Source: Methanomicrobium sp. W14 (GTDB lineage: Archaea > Halobacteriota > Methanomicrobia > Methanomicrobiales > Methanomicrobiaceae). Taken from it: DNA of 64,000 nucleotides. Below, in pieces: positions 18,080 to 26,935 of the stretch. Both the position numbers and the translations under genes were made by a program. The notes beneath the pieces were generated by a model, which saw only the letters and a list, made by a program, of their open reading frames with translations, made no database searches and was not told the origin of the DNA. The DNA lies in NCBI RefSeq assembly GCF_017875315.1, contig NZ_JAGGMM010000002.1:496001-560000 (forward strand), in the 5' to 3' direction. Numbering within the stretch: position 1 is the first letter of the stretch; each line of letters opens with the position of its first letter.

Positions 18080-19572
18080 ATGGCAAATCAGGAATCACAA
18101 ATGTACTCGGGCCTGTGGAAAGCCTTGAAAGCTATGTACGCGCCGACTGGTGGATGGAAATTTTCAACGCAAATTACCTCAGGACCGACGGCGACGTTAT
18201 AGATGACGATGGAATAACAAAAAAATAAGTTGACATTTTTCTTTCAAAAGTAAATCCGCCGAAAGACGGTTCTATTCTTGACCTGTGCTGCGGCCAGGGC
18301 AGGCATTCACTTGAGATAGCAAAGAGGGGCTATTCAAATGTATGTGGTCTTGACGTATGTGGTCTTGACAGGTCTCATTACCTTATAACACGGGCAAAAA
18401 AGCAGAACAAAAGTCTTGGCCTGCATGTAAATTTCAGGGAGGGGGATGCAAGAGAGCTTCCTTACCCGTGCGATACTTTTGACTGCGTTTTGATTCCCGG
18501 AAACAGTTTTGGGTATTTCAAGTCCAACGATGACGACAAGAAAGTATTAAAAGAGGTATTCAGGGTTTTAAAGCCTAAAGGAAGACTTCTCCTGGATATA
18601 TCAGACGGCAAATACCTGAAAACAAATTTTGTCCCGAGAAGCTGGGAATGGATTGACCAGAACTATTTTGTATGTCGTGAGAGGTGTCTTTCCTCTGACA
18701 GACAGAGACTTGTTACAAGAGAAGTTATAACCCACGTAAAAAAAGGAGTTATAGCTGACCAGTTCTACTCGGAAAGGCTTTACGGCGGAGAAGAAATCTC
18801 TGCAATGCTTAAGGAGTGCGACTTTCATGAGATATCAGTCGAAAATCCTCTTGTTTCAGAATCACGCAGAAACCAGGATCTCGGGATGATGGCAAGGAGG
18901 TTTCTTGCGACGGCCGTTGTTGAAAAAAAGTGGACTCCTGTCGTAAAATCCAAAGAAAAAAAGAAATCCGTAGTCGTTGTCATGGGAGACCCGAGGCTTT
19001 CGGACTCGGTAAAGCCTTCGTGCGTCTTCGACGATGATGATTTCACCACTATAAACCGGATGAAAAAGGCTCTTTTAAAAATAAAAGGATACAATTTCAC
19101 TTATTTCGACAACTGTGTAATAATGGTTGAGGAGTATCTTTCCGGCAAGGATATCAGTGTCGGGATAATCGGAAACCCTCCCGGTTCCTATGAAGTCCTC
19201 CCGATAATAGAGGAGGACTATTCAAACCTTCCTGATGACCTGCCGAAAATCTGCGGCTACGAGGCGAAATGGGACCCTGACTCCCCGTACAGCCGTGTAA
19301 AGTCGGTCAGTGCAAACCTTCCGGAGGATGCAAGGCGTTTTCTGGTTGCAAGCTGCCTGAAGCTTTTCAGGAGGCTTTGGTGCAGGGATTATGCAAGGTT
19401 TGACTGGAGGCTTGACCGCAACAACACCCCGCGGCTTCTTGAGGTAAACCCGAATCCGGGGTGGTGCTGGGACGGTCACCTCGCAAAAATGGCCGAAATT
19501 TCCGGGATGACATACCAGCAGATGCTTGAAAAGATTATTCAAAGTGCGGATAAAAGAATATCCGCTGAGTAA
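18080..19572 (+). pseudogene. Decayed methyltransferase / ATP-grasp (D-Ala-D-Ala ligase-like) fusion
   Basis: Remnant of a two-domain gene. From ATG 18080 the frame reads MANQESQMYSG and then shifts by one lost base near 18110; the continuation is PVESLESYVRADWW up to a TAA at 18226-18228 (GITKK-stop-VDIFL). The frame reopens directly and gives a methyltransferase with motif I ILDLCCGQGRHS, a tandem duplicate of the 5 codons VCGLD, and a C-terminal ATP-grasp part. Between FTYFDN and VEEYLSGKDISVG the central ATP-grasp domain (roughly 100 or more residues in relatives) is missing. The end keeps ARFDWRLD and LLEVNPNPG metal/ATP residues. Four independent lesions make a working full protein very unlikely; an internal start at 18490 would lack the SAM motif. 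Confidence 0.85.
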
Positions 19573-19592
19573 TCTGTAATTACACACTTTTT

Positions 19593-21266
19593 TTATACGG
19601 GTTCTATATCACGAAACCTGAATATTATCCTCCAGTCCTGCTGTTCTCTTAAAGTTATTTCGTTCATCTCCTCCAGGAATTCACGCAGTCTGTTCATATC
19701 ACTGACGTGTTCGACTTCGTTTTTTATGGAGGCTATGTGCCTTTCAATATGGGAATATCTTTCCGCGTTTCTAAGATATTCTCTCTGGACCCTTATTGAG
19801 GAGACTGCGGCGGCAAGTGCAGGCATTGTTATCGTAAGGGCTGCCAGGACAAGTGACCCGCTGATATTTTTATCCTCCCAGTGTCCTATTCCCAGGGCGT
19901 GGATTACCGCAAGAATAAGAGTAAGCAGAAATAAAAGTTCGCCTGATAAGGAGAGTATTCTGTATTTTTTTGCGGAATTTTTTCCTTCCCTGCGGTAAAA
20001 TGAAAGCCTGTTGTTTATCCATGCTGATATAATAAACGATTTTACGGGTTCAAAGGGCGTTTCAATCCGGCAGTACTTAAGGGGCGTTTCACGGATGACG
20101 GATTCGAAAGCTATTACCATCCAGTCATTCGGGCGGTGTGCAAGGCTCATATGCGGCGGGGTGTCTGGTTTTTTGCAGATTATGCATGCCACATACAAAA
20201 AGAAGGCGGCCCGTATCCTTTCTGAAAAAAAGTTGTAGTCTATCCATTTTCTGTGATAGCCCCCGTACCTTGACCCGGCCATAAGAAGGATTATCATTAA
20301 TATTTCTATTACCTCAAACCAGACGAGTTCGGGGTAATCATGGAAAAAAAGAGTCTGTATAGTGATTGTGAAGACTGCAAGCGCTGCAAGAAGGGGCACG
20401 GAAGTTCCTGCAAGCGAGTAAAAAAACCTGTATTTTTCCGAAAGCATCTTTGATCTGGTAAAATGCGGGATCATGGAGGTATACAGGTCTTTTACAAGTT
20501 CTTCGGAAAGTCCGGAGTTTTTTGCTTCTTTTTTTATTGTCGCGATATCCATTTCGACCCTTTTTTCATATGCTTTTCTCGGGAGTTTTTCGCTGTTGTA
20601 CTCGTTCAGGTTTTTGTATGACTCAAATATCCTGTCCTCGTGAGGAATTTCGCAGATTTCCGCGTTATCGGGGTTTATGGCGATGATTGTCGTCCCGTAG
20701 TGTTTTGCAAGCGCAAAAACGCTTCCTCTCCGGTATTTTGACAATTTAGGCTCCCATTCTCCTACAACAATTATAAGATTGCTTATCTCTGCGATTTTGT
20801 CTGAAACGGGGTCGTAACCGCTTGTTTTGGAATTCTCATCCGATTCGGTTACCCTGTACCTGATCTCTTTATTGAAAGGTTCAGTTTTTTCTGCAGCGTT
20901 TAAGACGGATGCATTTTTATAAGGCTTTTTTACAAGGACAATATCAATAGGACTTTTTCGGTCAGGTTTCCGGCTTAAAAGAACTTTTTCCATCAGTTCA
21001 TGACCGGGATTTTTTTCAAACGGAAGCAGAATGCAGTAGGTTGCAGGTGTGTTGTCAAGACTTTTTTCAAGTTTTTTCAGGATTTCCAGGAGTGCTTTTT
21101 CTGTCATTTCCCCTAAGAGGCTCTCTTCTTTTACGAAAATACCTATATCAATCTCTGCATGGAGTGATTTAGGAAATGGGTGAAGAAAATCCATTTCTGA
21201 GGTTTTCATATCGTTTAATGCCTGCTTGGTCTGTGAATAATTTTGTTTCATGTTCTGGCCTGACAT
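19593..21266 (-). CDS. Membrane protein with SLOG-like sensor and SLATT-like domains
   Basis: A 557-residue protein. Residues about 35-205 form an alpha/beta domain (IDIGIFVKEE, TYCILLPFEKNPG, then ISNLIIVVGEW and HYGTTIIAINPD) that resembles SLOG/TIR-like nucleotide-binding folds. After a charged helical linker come two pairs of membrane helices (281-305/313-334 and 441-461/471-490), each tied to motifs such as YHRKWIDYNFFSERIRAAFF, AWINNRLSFYRR and YLRNAERYSHIERHI, as in SLATT (SMODS/SLOG-associating two-TM, DUF4231-like) effectors. Such proteins are predicted to sense a nucleotide signal and act at the membrane. Assignment is by pattern only and no partner synthase is next to it; the neighbours are a pseudogene and a broken small frame. 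Confidence 0.6.
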   Translation of the reverse strand: MSGQNMKQNYSQTKQALNDMKTSEMDFLHPFPKSLHAEIDIGIFVKEESLLGEMTEKALLEILKKLEKSLDNTPATYCILLPFEKNPGHELMEKVLLSRKPDRKSPIDIVLVKKPYKNASVLNAAEKTEPFNKEIRYRVTESDENSKTSGYDPVSDKIAEISNLIIVVGEWEPKLSKYRRGSVFALAKHYGTTIIAINPDNAEICEIPHEDRIFESYKNLNEYNSEKLPRKAYEKRVEMDIATIKKEAKNSGLSEELVKDLYTSMIPHFTRSKMLSEKYRFFYSLAGTSVPLLAALAVFTITIQTLFFHDYPELVWFEVIEILMIILLMAGSRYGGYHRKWIDYNFFSERIRAAFFLYVACIICKKPDTPPHMSLAHRPNDWMVIAFESVIRETPLKYCRIETPFEPVKSFIISAWINNRLSFYRREGKNSAKKYRILSLSGELLFLLTLILAVIHALGIGHWEDKNISGSLVLAALTITMPALAAAVSSIRVQREYLRNAERYSHIERHIASIKNEVEHVSDMNRLREFLEEMNEITLREQQDWRIIFRFRDIEPV

Positions 21267-21517
21267 AATATTTGCTTAAAAACCGCACCCTGCCTCCCGG
21301 TTTTGAACCGGTTCTTTTTCCGGATAACCTCCTTTTGGAGTCCTTTATCATAATGTTTTGGTTTCCCGTTTCTGTTTTTTAGTACCCGTAGTCTGCACCC
21401 TGATTTATTTTGCAAATTCAACCTCCGGAATTCATCCGCCCGTCCCCTGCTGACCAGAATTTATATCTCATGAAATCAGATGATAAATTGTAGTCGCAGA
21501 GTAGGCTGAGATTTAAT

Positions 21518-21742
21518 ATGATAGTTGACTAGAGTAAGTTACACAATTACCTTTATGAGCAGAAAGAGAAGTTAAAGAAAGAGACAGAACGGCTCTCCGG
21601 TGAGGTTATGAAGGACCCGGACAAAGACCTAATCACACAGTTTAATGAGGTAAAAGGCAGGGAAATGGCATATGAGGACTTATATGATAAAATCCTGAGG
21701 GACTCTTTTTATACTACTCCTGATATCCATCATCTTGTGTGA
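21518..21742 (+). pseudogene. Small coiled-coil reading frame interrupted by TAG
   Basis: From ATG 21518 the frame reads MIVD, then TAG at 21530-21532, then 69 open codons with clear protein character (SKLHNYLYEQKEKLKKE, later GEVMKDPDKDLITQFNEVK and ending TTPDIHHLV). A GAG-to-TAG change would explain it. No ATG, GTG or TTG follows the TAG before the codon near residue 31. Pyrrolysine readthrough is formally possible in methanogens but no evidence for that system is in the window, so I treat it as a broken gene. Family not recognised. Confidence 0.55.
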
Positions 21743-21773
21743 ACAAGGTCTGATAATAAAGACCTTTCCTGCT

Positions 21774-22664
21774 TTAGAGCTCCCTGAAACTTCCTGATTT
21801 TCTGATAATTTTATCATATCCTTTCTGGATATAACAGCACATGACAAATAATGCCGGAATTATGAGCATGAGCAAAACTGCATTTTGCAATGCTCCTGAT
21901 ATTCCTGCACCTTTTATGAAGACGTTTGTTACGGCAAAGACAGGCATATGGAACAGGTAGATACAGTATGACGCATATGCAAGCGCAGTTATGCCAGGTA
22001 CGACGATTTTTCTATGATTTTTGAACGGCTTTTCGATAAATCCGAATCTGTATTTTGCCTTTGATGCCAGCATTCCGAAAATAAAAAAGAAATAATAGAA
22101 AAATAGCCTGTAATCGATAATATCAAATGATTCGTGAATTACCAGGAGGAAGATGAAAACTGCTATGGCAGCTAAGACTTTTTTGCCTGTCACTCCCTTA
22201 CCGCCCGAGAAAAGCGGGTATATTGCATACATTACCATTATGAAACCGATGAACCAGAGTGTAAATACGGGTTCGAATGAAGGTGTTGCCAAAAGAACCT
22301 GAATACAGAGTATATTTGCAGCCCATCCTGCGAGGCTGTAGTTTATGGCATGAAAGAGCCCCAGTACCTGAAAACAGATGAAAAACAGGAAAAGTGCGGC
22401 GAGATAAAGCGGATATACCCTTGTGATTCTCTTCTTATAGAAATGCAGAATATCGTATCTGTCCTTTAATATCATGTTGTTTTCATGAATTGCATAGCCT
22501 GATGCAAACGTAAAACAGGCCAGGCCAAGGAATTTGAGCCCTTCAATGAGATAATAATTTGGTATGATTATTGCGGACAGAAAGTTTTGCATATGGACAA
22601 ATATTACAAGGAGAATCGCGAACGCCTTTATGATGTCAAGGAAAAGGAGTCTCTCTGTGTTCAT
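21774..22664 (-). CDS. Acyltransferase 3 family membrane protein
   Basis: A 296-residue polytopic protein of the acyltransferase-3 (OatA/NodX-like) family. It starts RLLFLDIIKAFAILLVIFVHM, with the family's R/D and the His near residue 24 at the end of the first helix, followed by about nine more hydrophobic helices and a basic C-terminus. Relatives move acyl groups onto surface sugars or glycolipids across the membrane. Slightly short for the family (usually 330-380). No glycan gene cluster is adjacent, so the acceptor is unknown. Confidence 0.85.
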   Translation of the reverse strand: MNTERLLFLDIIKAFAILLVIFVHMQNFLSAIIIPNYYLIEGLKFLGLACFTFASGYAIHENNMILKDRYDILHFYKKRITRVYPLYLAALFLFFICFQVLGLFHAINYSLAGWAANILCIQVLLATPSFEPVFTLWFIGFIMVMYAIYPLFSGGKGVTGKKVLAAIAVFIFLLVIHESFDIIDYRLFFYYFFFIFGMLASKAKYRFGFIEKPFKNHRKIVVPGITALAYASYCIYLFHMPVFAVTNVFIKGAGISGALQNAVLLMLIIPALFVMCCYIQKGYDKIIRKSGSFREL

Positions 22665-22866
22665 CTGCGGGCACTGTAATATATCCTTTTTATACTCTTT
22701 GATTTATATATATTATGGCCAATTCTCAAAGGCCCCTCTATTTGATACTCTGTATTGAAGTCCGTTTCATCTCTTGTATCTGATATTTAAATTTCCAGAA
22801 TCATCCTATCAATTTAAATCCCTGGTAGCTGAAAGAATTCAGCAGTACAAAAAAAAGGTTATTGTC

Positions 22867-23430
22867 ATGATCTTGGAATACATAATCGCAGGAATAATAA
22901 TTGTTGTAATAATTGTGCTGATTCTGTGGCTTGTCGGCATTTACAACAAATTCTTCAGCCTGAAAAATTCGTCCGAGGCGACCCTCGGCCAGATAAAAGT
23001 CGCGATGAAAAAGCGTCTTGATATGATTGACCAGCTCTTAGGCTCAGTCAAAAGCTACGCCAAGTTTGAAAAGGAGACTCTTGAAGGCGTAACGAAGATG
23101 CGTACAAGCGTCGGAAGTGCAGGTGTCGGGGACTTAAACAAAATAGAAGCCGAGTCAAGGTCTGTTCTTGGAAGGCTTTTTGCAGTTATGGAAAATTATC
23201 CCGACCTTAAGACGTCGCAGACAGTCAAAACACTCATGGACTCCATAAAGGACATCGAGGACGAGATTGCACGCCAGCGCTATACCTTCAACAACATCTC
23301 CCAGCAGTACAACACAATGCTTCAGACTATTCCGTCAAACATCATCGGGAATATGCTCCACCTGACAAAACTCGATTACCTTGAGTTCGAAGACGAAAAC
23401 CTTGAAAAGGCTCCCAAAATAGAATTCTGA
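22867..23430 (+). CDS. LemA family protein
   Basis: A 187-residue LemA protein: an N-terminal membrane helix (about 2-24), then the conserved YNKFFSLKN, then LGQIKVAMKKRLDMIDQLL, with long helices typical of the family, and NNISQQYNTMLQTIPSNIIG near the C-terminus. The ATG at 22867 follows AAAGGTTATTGTC as ribosome binding site; the frame is open upstream but that part has no LemA character. It lies 14 bases before the DUF2207 gene; the pair is common in archaea and bacteria, and its function is poorly defined. Confidence 0.93.
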   Translation: MILEYIIAGIIIVVIIVLILWLVGIYNKFFSLKNSSEATLGQIKVAMKKRLDMIDQLLGSVKSYAKFEKETLEGVTKMRTSVGSAGVGDLNKIEAESRSVLGRLFAVMENYPDLKTSQTVKTLMDSIKDIEDEIARQRYTFNNISQQYNTMLQTIPSNIIGNMLHLTKLDYLEFEDENLEKAPKIEF

Positions 23431-23444
23431 TTAAAGGTTTTTAA

Positions 23445-25283
23445 ATGGATGAAAAGTTTCAGGTTGCAGTAATCTTTATTGCAGCCCTTTTTATCGGCAT
23501 AGCCGGGATATTCGTATCCGGTTTTTTGTTTTCCGGCGAAGGGTCGTTTGACGGAAGTCTTGTCGTCGACTCATATGAGGTCGTCTGGCACGACAACGGG
23601 ACCCTTACCGAGAAATATGTATATGATGTGAAAGAGTCGGGGGAATACAGGATGCTTTACCGTGTCTGGGCTGCACCTTTGTATTCGTCATCACAGGCAG
23701 GGTCAATCCCTGACAGTTCCCGTATCGAACTGGTAGGTGTAAAAACGCCTGACAACACCGCTGGTTATATAAAATCGAAGAACGGTGACGTTTACCTGTT
23801 TAATGCCGGCGATTCCGGGCAGGAGTCCGACCTGACCTCTTTTGTCAGCGAAAAGGCATATCCTAACGAAGCGGGAATTTTAGACGCCGGATATTTCAGT
23901 CCCGGGAAATATACCGTTGGGTTCACGTACAAAATATATCCTCCCATTGAGTATGACGATGAAGCATCGCACATAAACATCATGTTTGCAAGCGATCATA
24001 TACCTTACAAAAACGTTAAGATAACGCTTGATTCTCCAGAGATAACGAAAGTTTTCATGCACCCGCCAGGTTATCAGATAAGCTATGAGGACGGGGGGGC
24101 CGTAATTACGGGAAGTTCTCCTGAAGACGAGATAATCGAAGCTGAGATGCTTTTAAAGCCCGGTGCGGCGGAAAACATTCCCGGACAAAAGGAATACGTT
24201 GAGGGAGTTTCGGAAAAGACCGTATCTGAAAACGGCTCTTATGAGGCCGGTTTTAGTGTTGCAGGAATTGTTGCGGATGCAGGAAAGATAATTGTTCTTC
24301 TTGTGCCTTTCCTTCTGGTTGTTCTGTATTACGTGTCCGGGCGCGAGAAGCAGTATACAGTCCCGAAGTATCTCAGTACAATCCCCGACAAAAAACTGAC
24401 ACCCTGGCAGGTCAATCTTCTCTTTAAGGGAGATGCTTTTGAGTCCGACGAAAACGGATTTTATGCGACGCTTCTTGACCTGCACAAAAAGAAGAAGATA
24501 AAGCTTACAGAAAAGAAGGACGAAAAGGGAGTCCTCATCGAGATACTTGACGGTGAAACAGACGATTCCTACGAAAGAAAAGTACTTGGCTTTATCAGTG
24601 CAAACTCCGGTAAAAACGGTGTTCTGGACACCGGGTATTTCGAGGAGATTTCACGCAGTGCAATGAAGTCGTCCGCCGACGAAAAAATTGCCTCGGCCCT
24701 TAAAGAGAGCCTCAACAGCATAATGTCATCATCTGATGAGACCCTCTCGTCCAGGTATGCAGTCGACGGGAGGGGAAACCTGATTTTGTTCTACGCGGCG
24801 GGAGGACTTTTAATAATTGCCTCTATGATCTGCCTTTTCGTTTACCCTGATGCCTCCTCTCCGGAGTTTCTTGGAGTTTCGCTCGGGGTTGTCGTAATAA
24901 TACAGGCCCTTGTTGCAACCCTGTTCCCGTCGACACTGTTCGGGCACTGGAAAGACGATTATTACAAAGAAAAGCTTGAATGGGAATCGTTTAAGCGTTT
25001 TGTATCCGATTTGAGCCAGATAAAAAAATACGGGACAGAAGATTTGAACATGTGGGGAGAATGGCTTGTCTACGCAACGGCTCTTGGTGCGGGCGACAAG
25101 GTTGAGGCGGCGATGAAAGAGCTGAAAGTGGATGTCTCCGAAACAGGCTATTTCTATCCGCACTACATATGGTTTATAGGATTTCATTCCATCAGCACAT
25201 TCACTCCTCCCTCCCAGGGAGCATCGGGCGGAGGTTTCGGTGCCGGCGGAGGTTTCGGCGGCGGTGGCGCAGGTGGAAGGTAA
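23445..25283 (+). CDS. DUF2207 membrane protein with glycine-rich tail
   Basis: A 612-residue DUF2207 protein. After a signal-anchor helix (about 8-28) comes an extracytoplasmic beta-rich domain (YEVVWHDNGTLTEKYVYD to about 260), a membrane helix near 270-295, a cytoplasmic winged-helix-like region (TPWQVNLLFKGDAFESDENGFYATLLDLHKKKKI is the signature region), two more helices (about 447-500) and a tail of glycine repeats (GGGFGAGGGFGGGGAGG). It is co-transcribed with lemA. The role is unknown; envelope stress or protein quality control is often suggested. Confidence 0.9.
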   Translation: MDEKFQVAVIFIAALFIGIAGIFVSGFLFSGEGSFDGSLVVDSYEVVWHDNGTLTEKYVYDVKESGEYRMLYRVWAAPLYSSSQAGSIPDSSRIELVGVKTPDNTAGYIKSKNGDVYLFNAGDSGQESDLTSFVSEKAYPNEAGILDAGYFSPGKYTVGFTYKIYPPIEYDDEASHINIMFASDHIPYKNVKITLDSPEITKVFMHPPGYQISYEDGGAVITGSSPEDEIIEAEMLLKPGAAENIPGQKEYVEGVSEKTVSENGSYEAGFSVAGIVADAGKIIVLLVPFLLVVLYYVSGREKQYTVPKYLSTIPDKKLTPWQVNLLFKGDAFESDENGFYATLLDLHKKKKIKLTEKKDEKGVLIEILDGETDDSYERKVLGFISANSGKNGVLDTGYFEEISRSAMKSSADEKIASALKESLNSIMSSSDETLSSRYAVDGRGNLILFYAAGGLLIIASMICLFVYPDASSPEFLGVSLGVVVIIQALVATLFPSTLFGHWKDDYYKEKLEWESFKRFVSDLSQIKKYGTEDLNMWGEWLVYATALGAGDKVEAAMKELKVDVSETGYFYPHYIWFIGFHSISTFTPPSQGASGGGFGAGGGFGGGGAGGR

Positions 25284-25342
25284 ATTGTCATGATTTGCCG
25301 GCAAAAACGTATAAAAAATCCAAAAAATAAGCTTTTTAATTA

Positions 25343-25372
25343 TTCCCGGAAATCTCACTTAACTTCCGGGAA
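25343..25372 (+). terminator. Hairpin downstream of the DUF2207 gene
   Basis: TTCCCGGAA and TTCCGGGAA form a perfect 9-base stem around a 12-base loop, 59 bases after the DUF2207 stop and between convergent genes. It could end either transcript. There is no long U-run right after it. Confidence 0.5.
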
Positions 25373-25403
25373 CAGCATTCTTTGTATTATCAGTGTATGA
25401 CGG

Positions 25404-25429
25404 GGTTTAATCCTGAAACTTTTTTCAGG
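25404..25429 (+). repeat. Copy 2 of a short intergenic repeat (GGTTTAATCCTGAA-CTTTTTT)
   Basis: Matches 15535-15557 at 21 of 22 positions. In this copy CCTGAAA (25412-25418) and TTTCAGG (25423-25429) form a 7-base hairpin with loop CTTT. Confidence 0.5.
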
Positions 25430-25506
25430 TTTTCACAGTATCCTCTTAAAAAAGGAATATTTTTTATTTTTTGGTAAGGACGTGTGGCCGATTTCTTTCT
25501 TTGTTT

Positions 25507-25899
25507 TTAGTCTGATACAGGAATGAATAGAGCAAGAAGGGACATCTCACTGTCATATGAACTTACTGCATGGCTGACTCCGGGTGGTGTGGCAAATGTC
25601 TGCCCGGCAGAAAGAGTTATCTCTTTATTATCGAATATAAAAAGACCCTTGCCTTTAATCATTCTGTTCAGTTCCCATTCCTTTTCATGAAGGTGTTTTG
25701 GAATTTCACAATTCTTTTCAATGTGTACCAGATGATAGCTGAATTTGTTTCCTGTATCTTTTCCTGTTAGCAAATCCTTTAAGCGGATTCCCTTCCATTC
25801 AGGATGTTCATACCACTCCCTGTCTGAACTTTCAATCTCTCTGTCTGAAAGAAAGACTATCTCCCTGTCAGGTTCATCCATGATTTTACTCTGCTTCAT
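25507..25899 (-). CDS. Small cupin-domain protein
   Basis: A 130-residue single-domain cupin. The metal-site motif 1 is YHLVHIEKNCEIPKHLHEKEWELNRMIKGKG in outline (His pair HLH, then E) and motif 2 is ATPPGVSHAVSS with its His. The ATG at 25899 has an excellent ribosome binding site (AGGAGG, about 9 bases upstream). It follows the Adf-like dehydrogenase after 43 bases, so both may share one mRNA. Substrate unknown. Confidence 0.85.
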   Translation of the reverse strand: MKQSKIMDEPDREIVFLSDREIESSDREWYEHPEWKGIRLKDLLTGKDTGNKFSYHLVHIEKNCEIPKHLHEKEWELNRMIKGKGLFIFDNKEITLSAGQTFATPPGVSHAVSSYDSEMSLLALFIPVSD

Positions 25900-25942
25900 A
25901 GTACCGGTCCTCCTGAAAATTTTTACTAAAAAATAATTTTTT

Positions 25943-26935
25943 TTAGTCTGTGACAGCAGGAATGACATCCTTGAAGACATCTATTCCGAAGTTGACGTTC
26001 GGACTGGAGTTGCCGAGGCAGAAGTGGTTGATACCTGCCTCTTTGAACCTTTCAATTTCATGTATCAGCCCTTCCGCGTCAGTTGCGCACAGGTAGTTCT
26101 TTTTGAGGACATCAGGCTGGACAAGGTTCGCATGGCACTGGACCTCCGCCGGGTCGCTGACCCTGTATTTGAACATTGAAGGAACAAGGCAGCCTGCCCA
26201 GAAGCGGTTTCCTTCGACGGCCTTATCAAAGTCGGGGTCTACCGAGTACCATATCAGCATAGCCTTTTCCATCTTGCTGGGGTCTTTCCCTGCTTCTTTT
26301 GCGCCCTCCTCGAATTTAGGGATGGTCATGTTCTTAAGCATCTCTGTATCTGCAGAGACCGTCATCAGGTGGTCGCCGTATTTTCCTGCAAGTTTCGCGC
26401 CTTTTGGTCCCATTCCACTGAAATAAAGCGGAACTTCGTCCTCGGGCTTCGTATAAAGGAATGCCTTTTCAAGAGTGTAATATTTGCCTTTATAGGATAC
26501 CGGTTTTTCGTTCTCCCACAACTTTCTCATGACCTCAATTGCCTCGACTGTCATCTCCTGGCGTTCGGGGACTGTGGGCCACTGGCCGGTGACCGGAACT
26601 TCGTTTAAAGCCTCTCCGGCACCTACGGCTATTCCAACCCTTTTAGGGTACATCTGCCTTAAAGTCGCGAATGTCTGGGCGACAACACCGGGGTTGTATC
26701 TCAGGATTGGACAAGTTATGCAGGTTGAGAAAAACGCTTTCTTTGTTGCCTGAAGGGCTGCACCCATCCAGGCCCATGCCTGTCCTGATTGTGCATCGTC
26801 GTGATACCATGGGTGAAAATGGTCATCAACCCATATTGAGTCAAATCCTACATTTTCAGCCCGTACTGCCTGTTTAAGGGCATCCATCGGTTTGTACTGT
26901 TCAATAGACGCAAAGTAGCCAATTTTAGTATCCAT
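25943..26935 (-). CDS. adf: F420-dependent secondary alcohol dehydrogenase (Adf-like)
   Basis: A luciferase-fold (LLM) protein of 330 residues, the same length as Adf of Methanoculleus thermophilus, which it resembles closely from memory: KIGYFASIEQY, then GFDSIWVDDHFHPWYHDDAQS, STCITCPILRYNP, GAGEALNEVPVTGQWP and INHFCLGNSSP. Adf oxidises 2-propanol and other secondary alcohols with coenzyme F420, providing reduced F420 for CO2 reduction to methane. The ATG has a strong ribosome binding site (GGAGGAAATAAAAA before it). A cupin gene follows. The identity to Adf rather than another LLM enzyme is likely but not proven. Confidence 0.85.
   Translation of the reverse strand: MDTKIGYFASIEQYKPMDALKQAVRAENVGFDSIWVDDHFHPWYHDDAQSGQAWAWMGAALQATKKAFFSTCITCPILRYNPGVVAQTFATLRQMYPKRVGIAVGAGEALNEVPVTGQWPTVPERQEMTVEAIEVMRKLWENEKPVSYKGKYYTLEKAFLYTKPEDEVPLYFSGMGPKGAKLAGKYGDHLMTVSADTEMLKNMTIPKFEEGAKEAGKDPSKMEKAMLIWYSVDPDFDKAVEGNRFWAGCLVPSMFKYRVSDPAEVQCHANLVQPDVLKKNYLCATDAEGLIHEIERFKEAGINHFCLGNSSPNVNFGIDVFKDVIPAVTD

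Noticed and set aside
18490-19572. Apparently intact gene from the ATG at 18490
   Set aside because: It starts inside a methyltransferase fold after its SAM motif; the same frame continues upstream to a TAA, so it is the tail of a broken gene.
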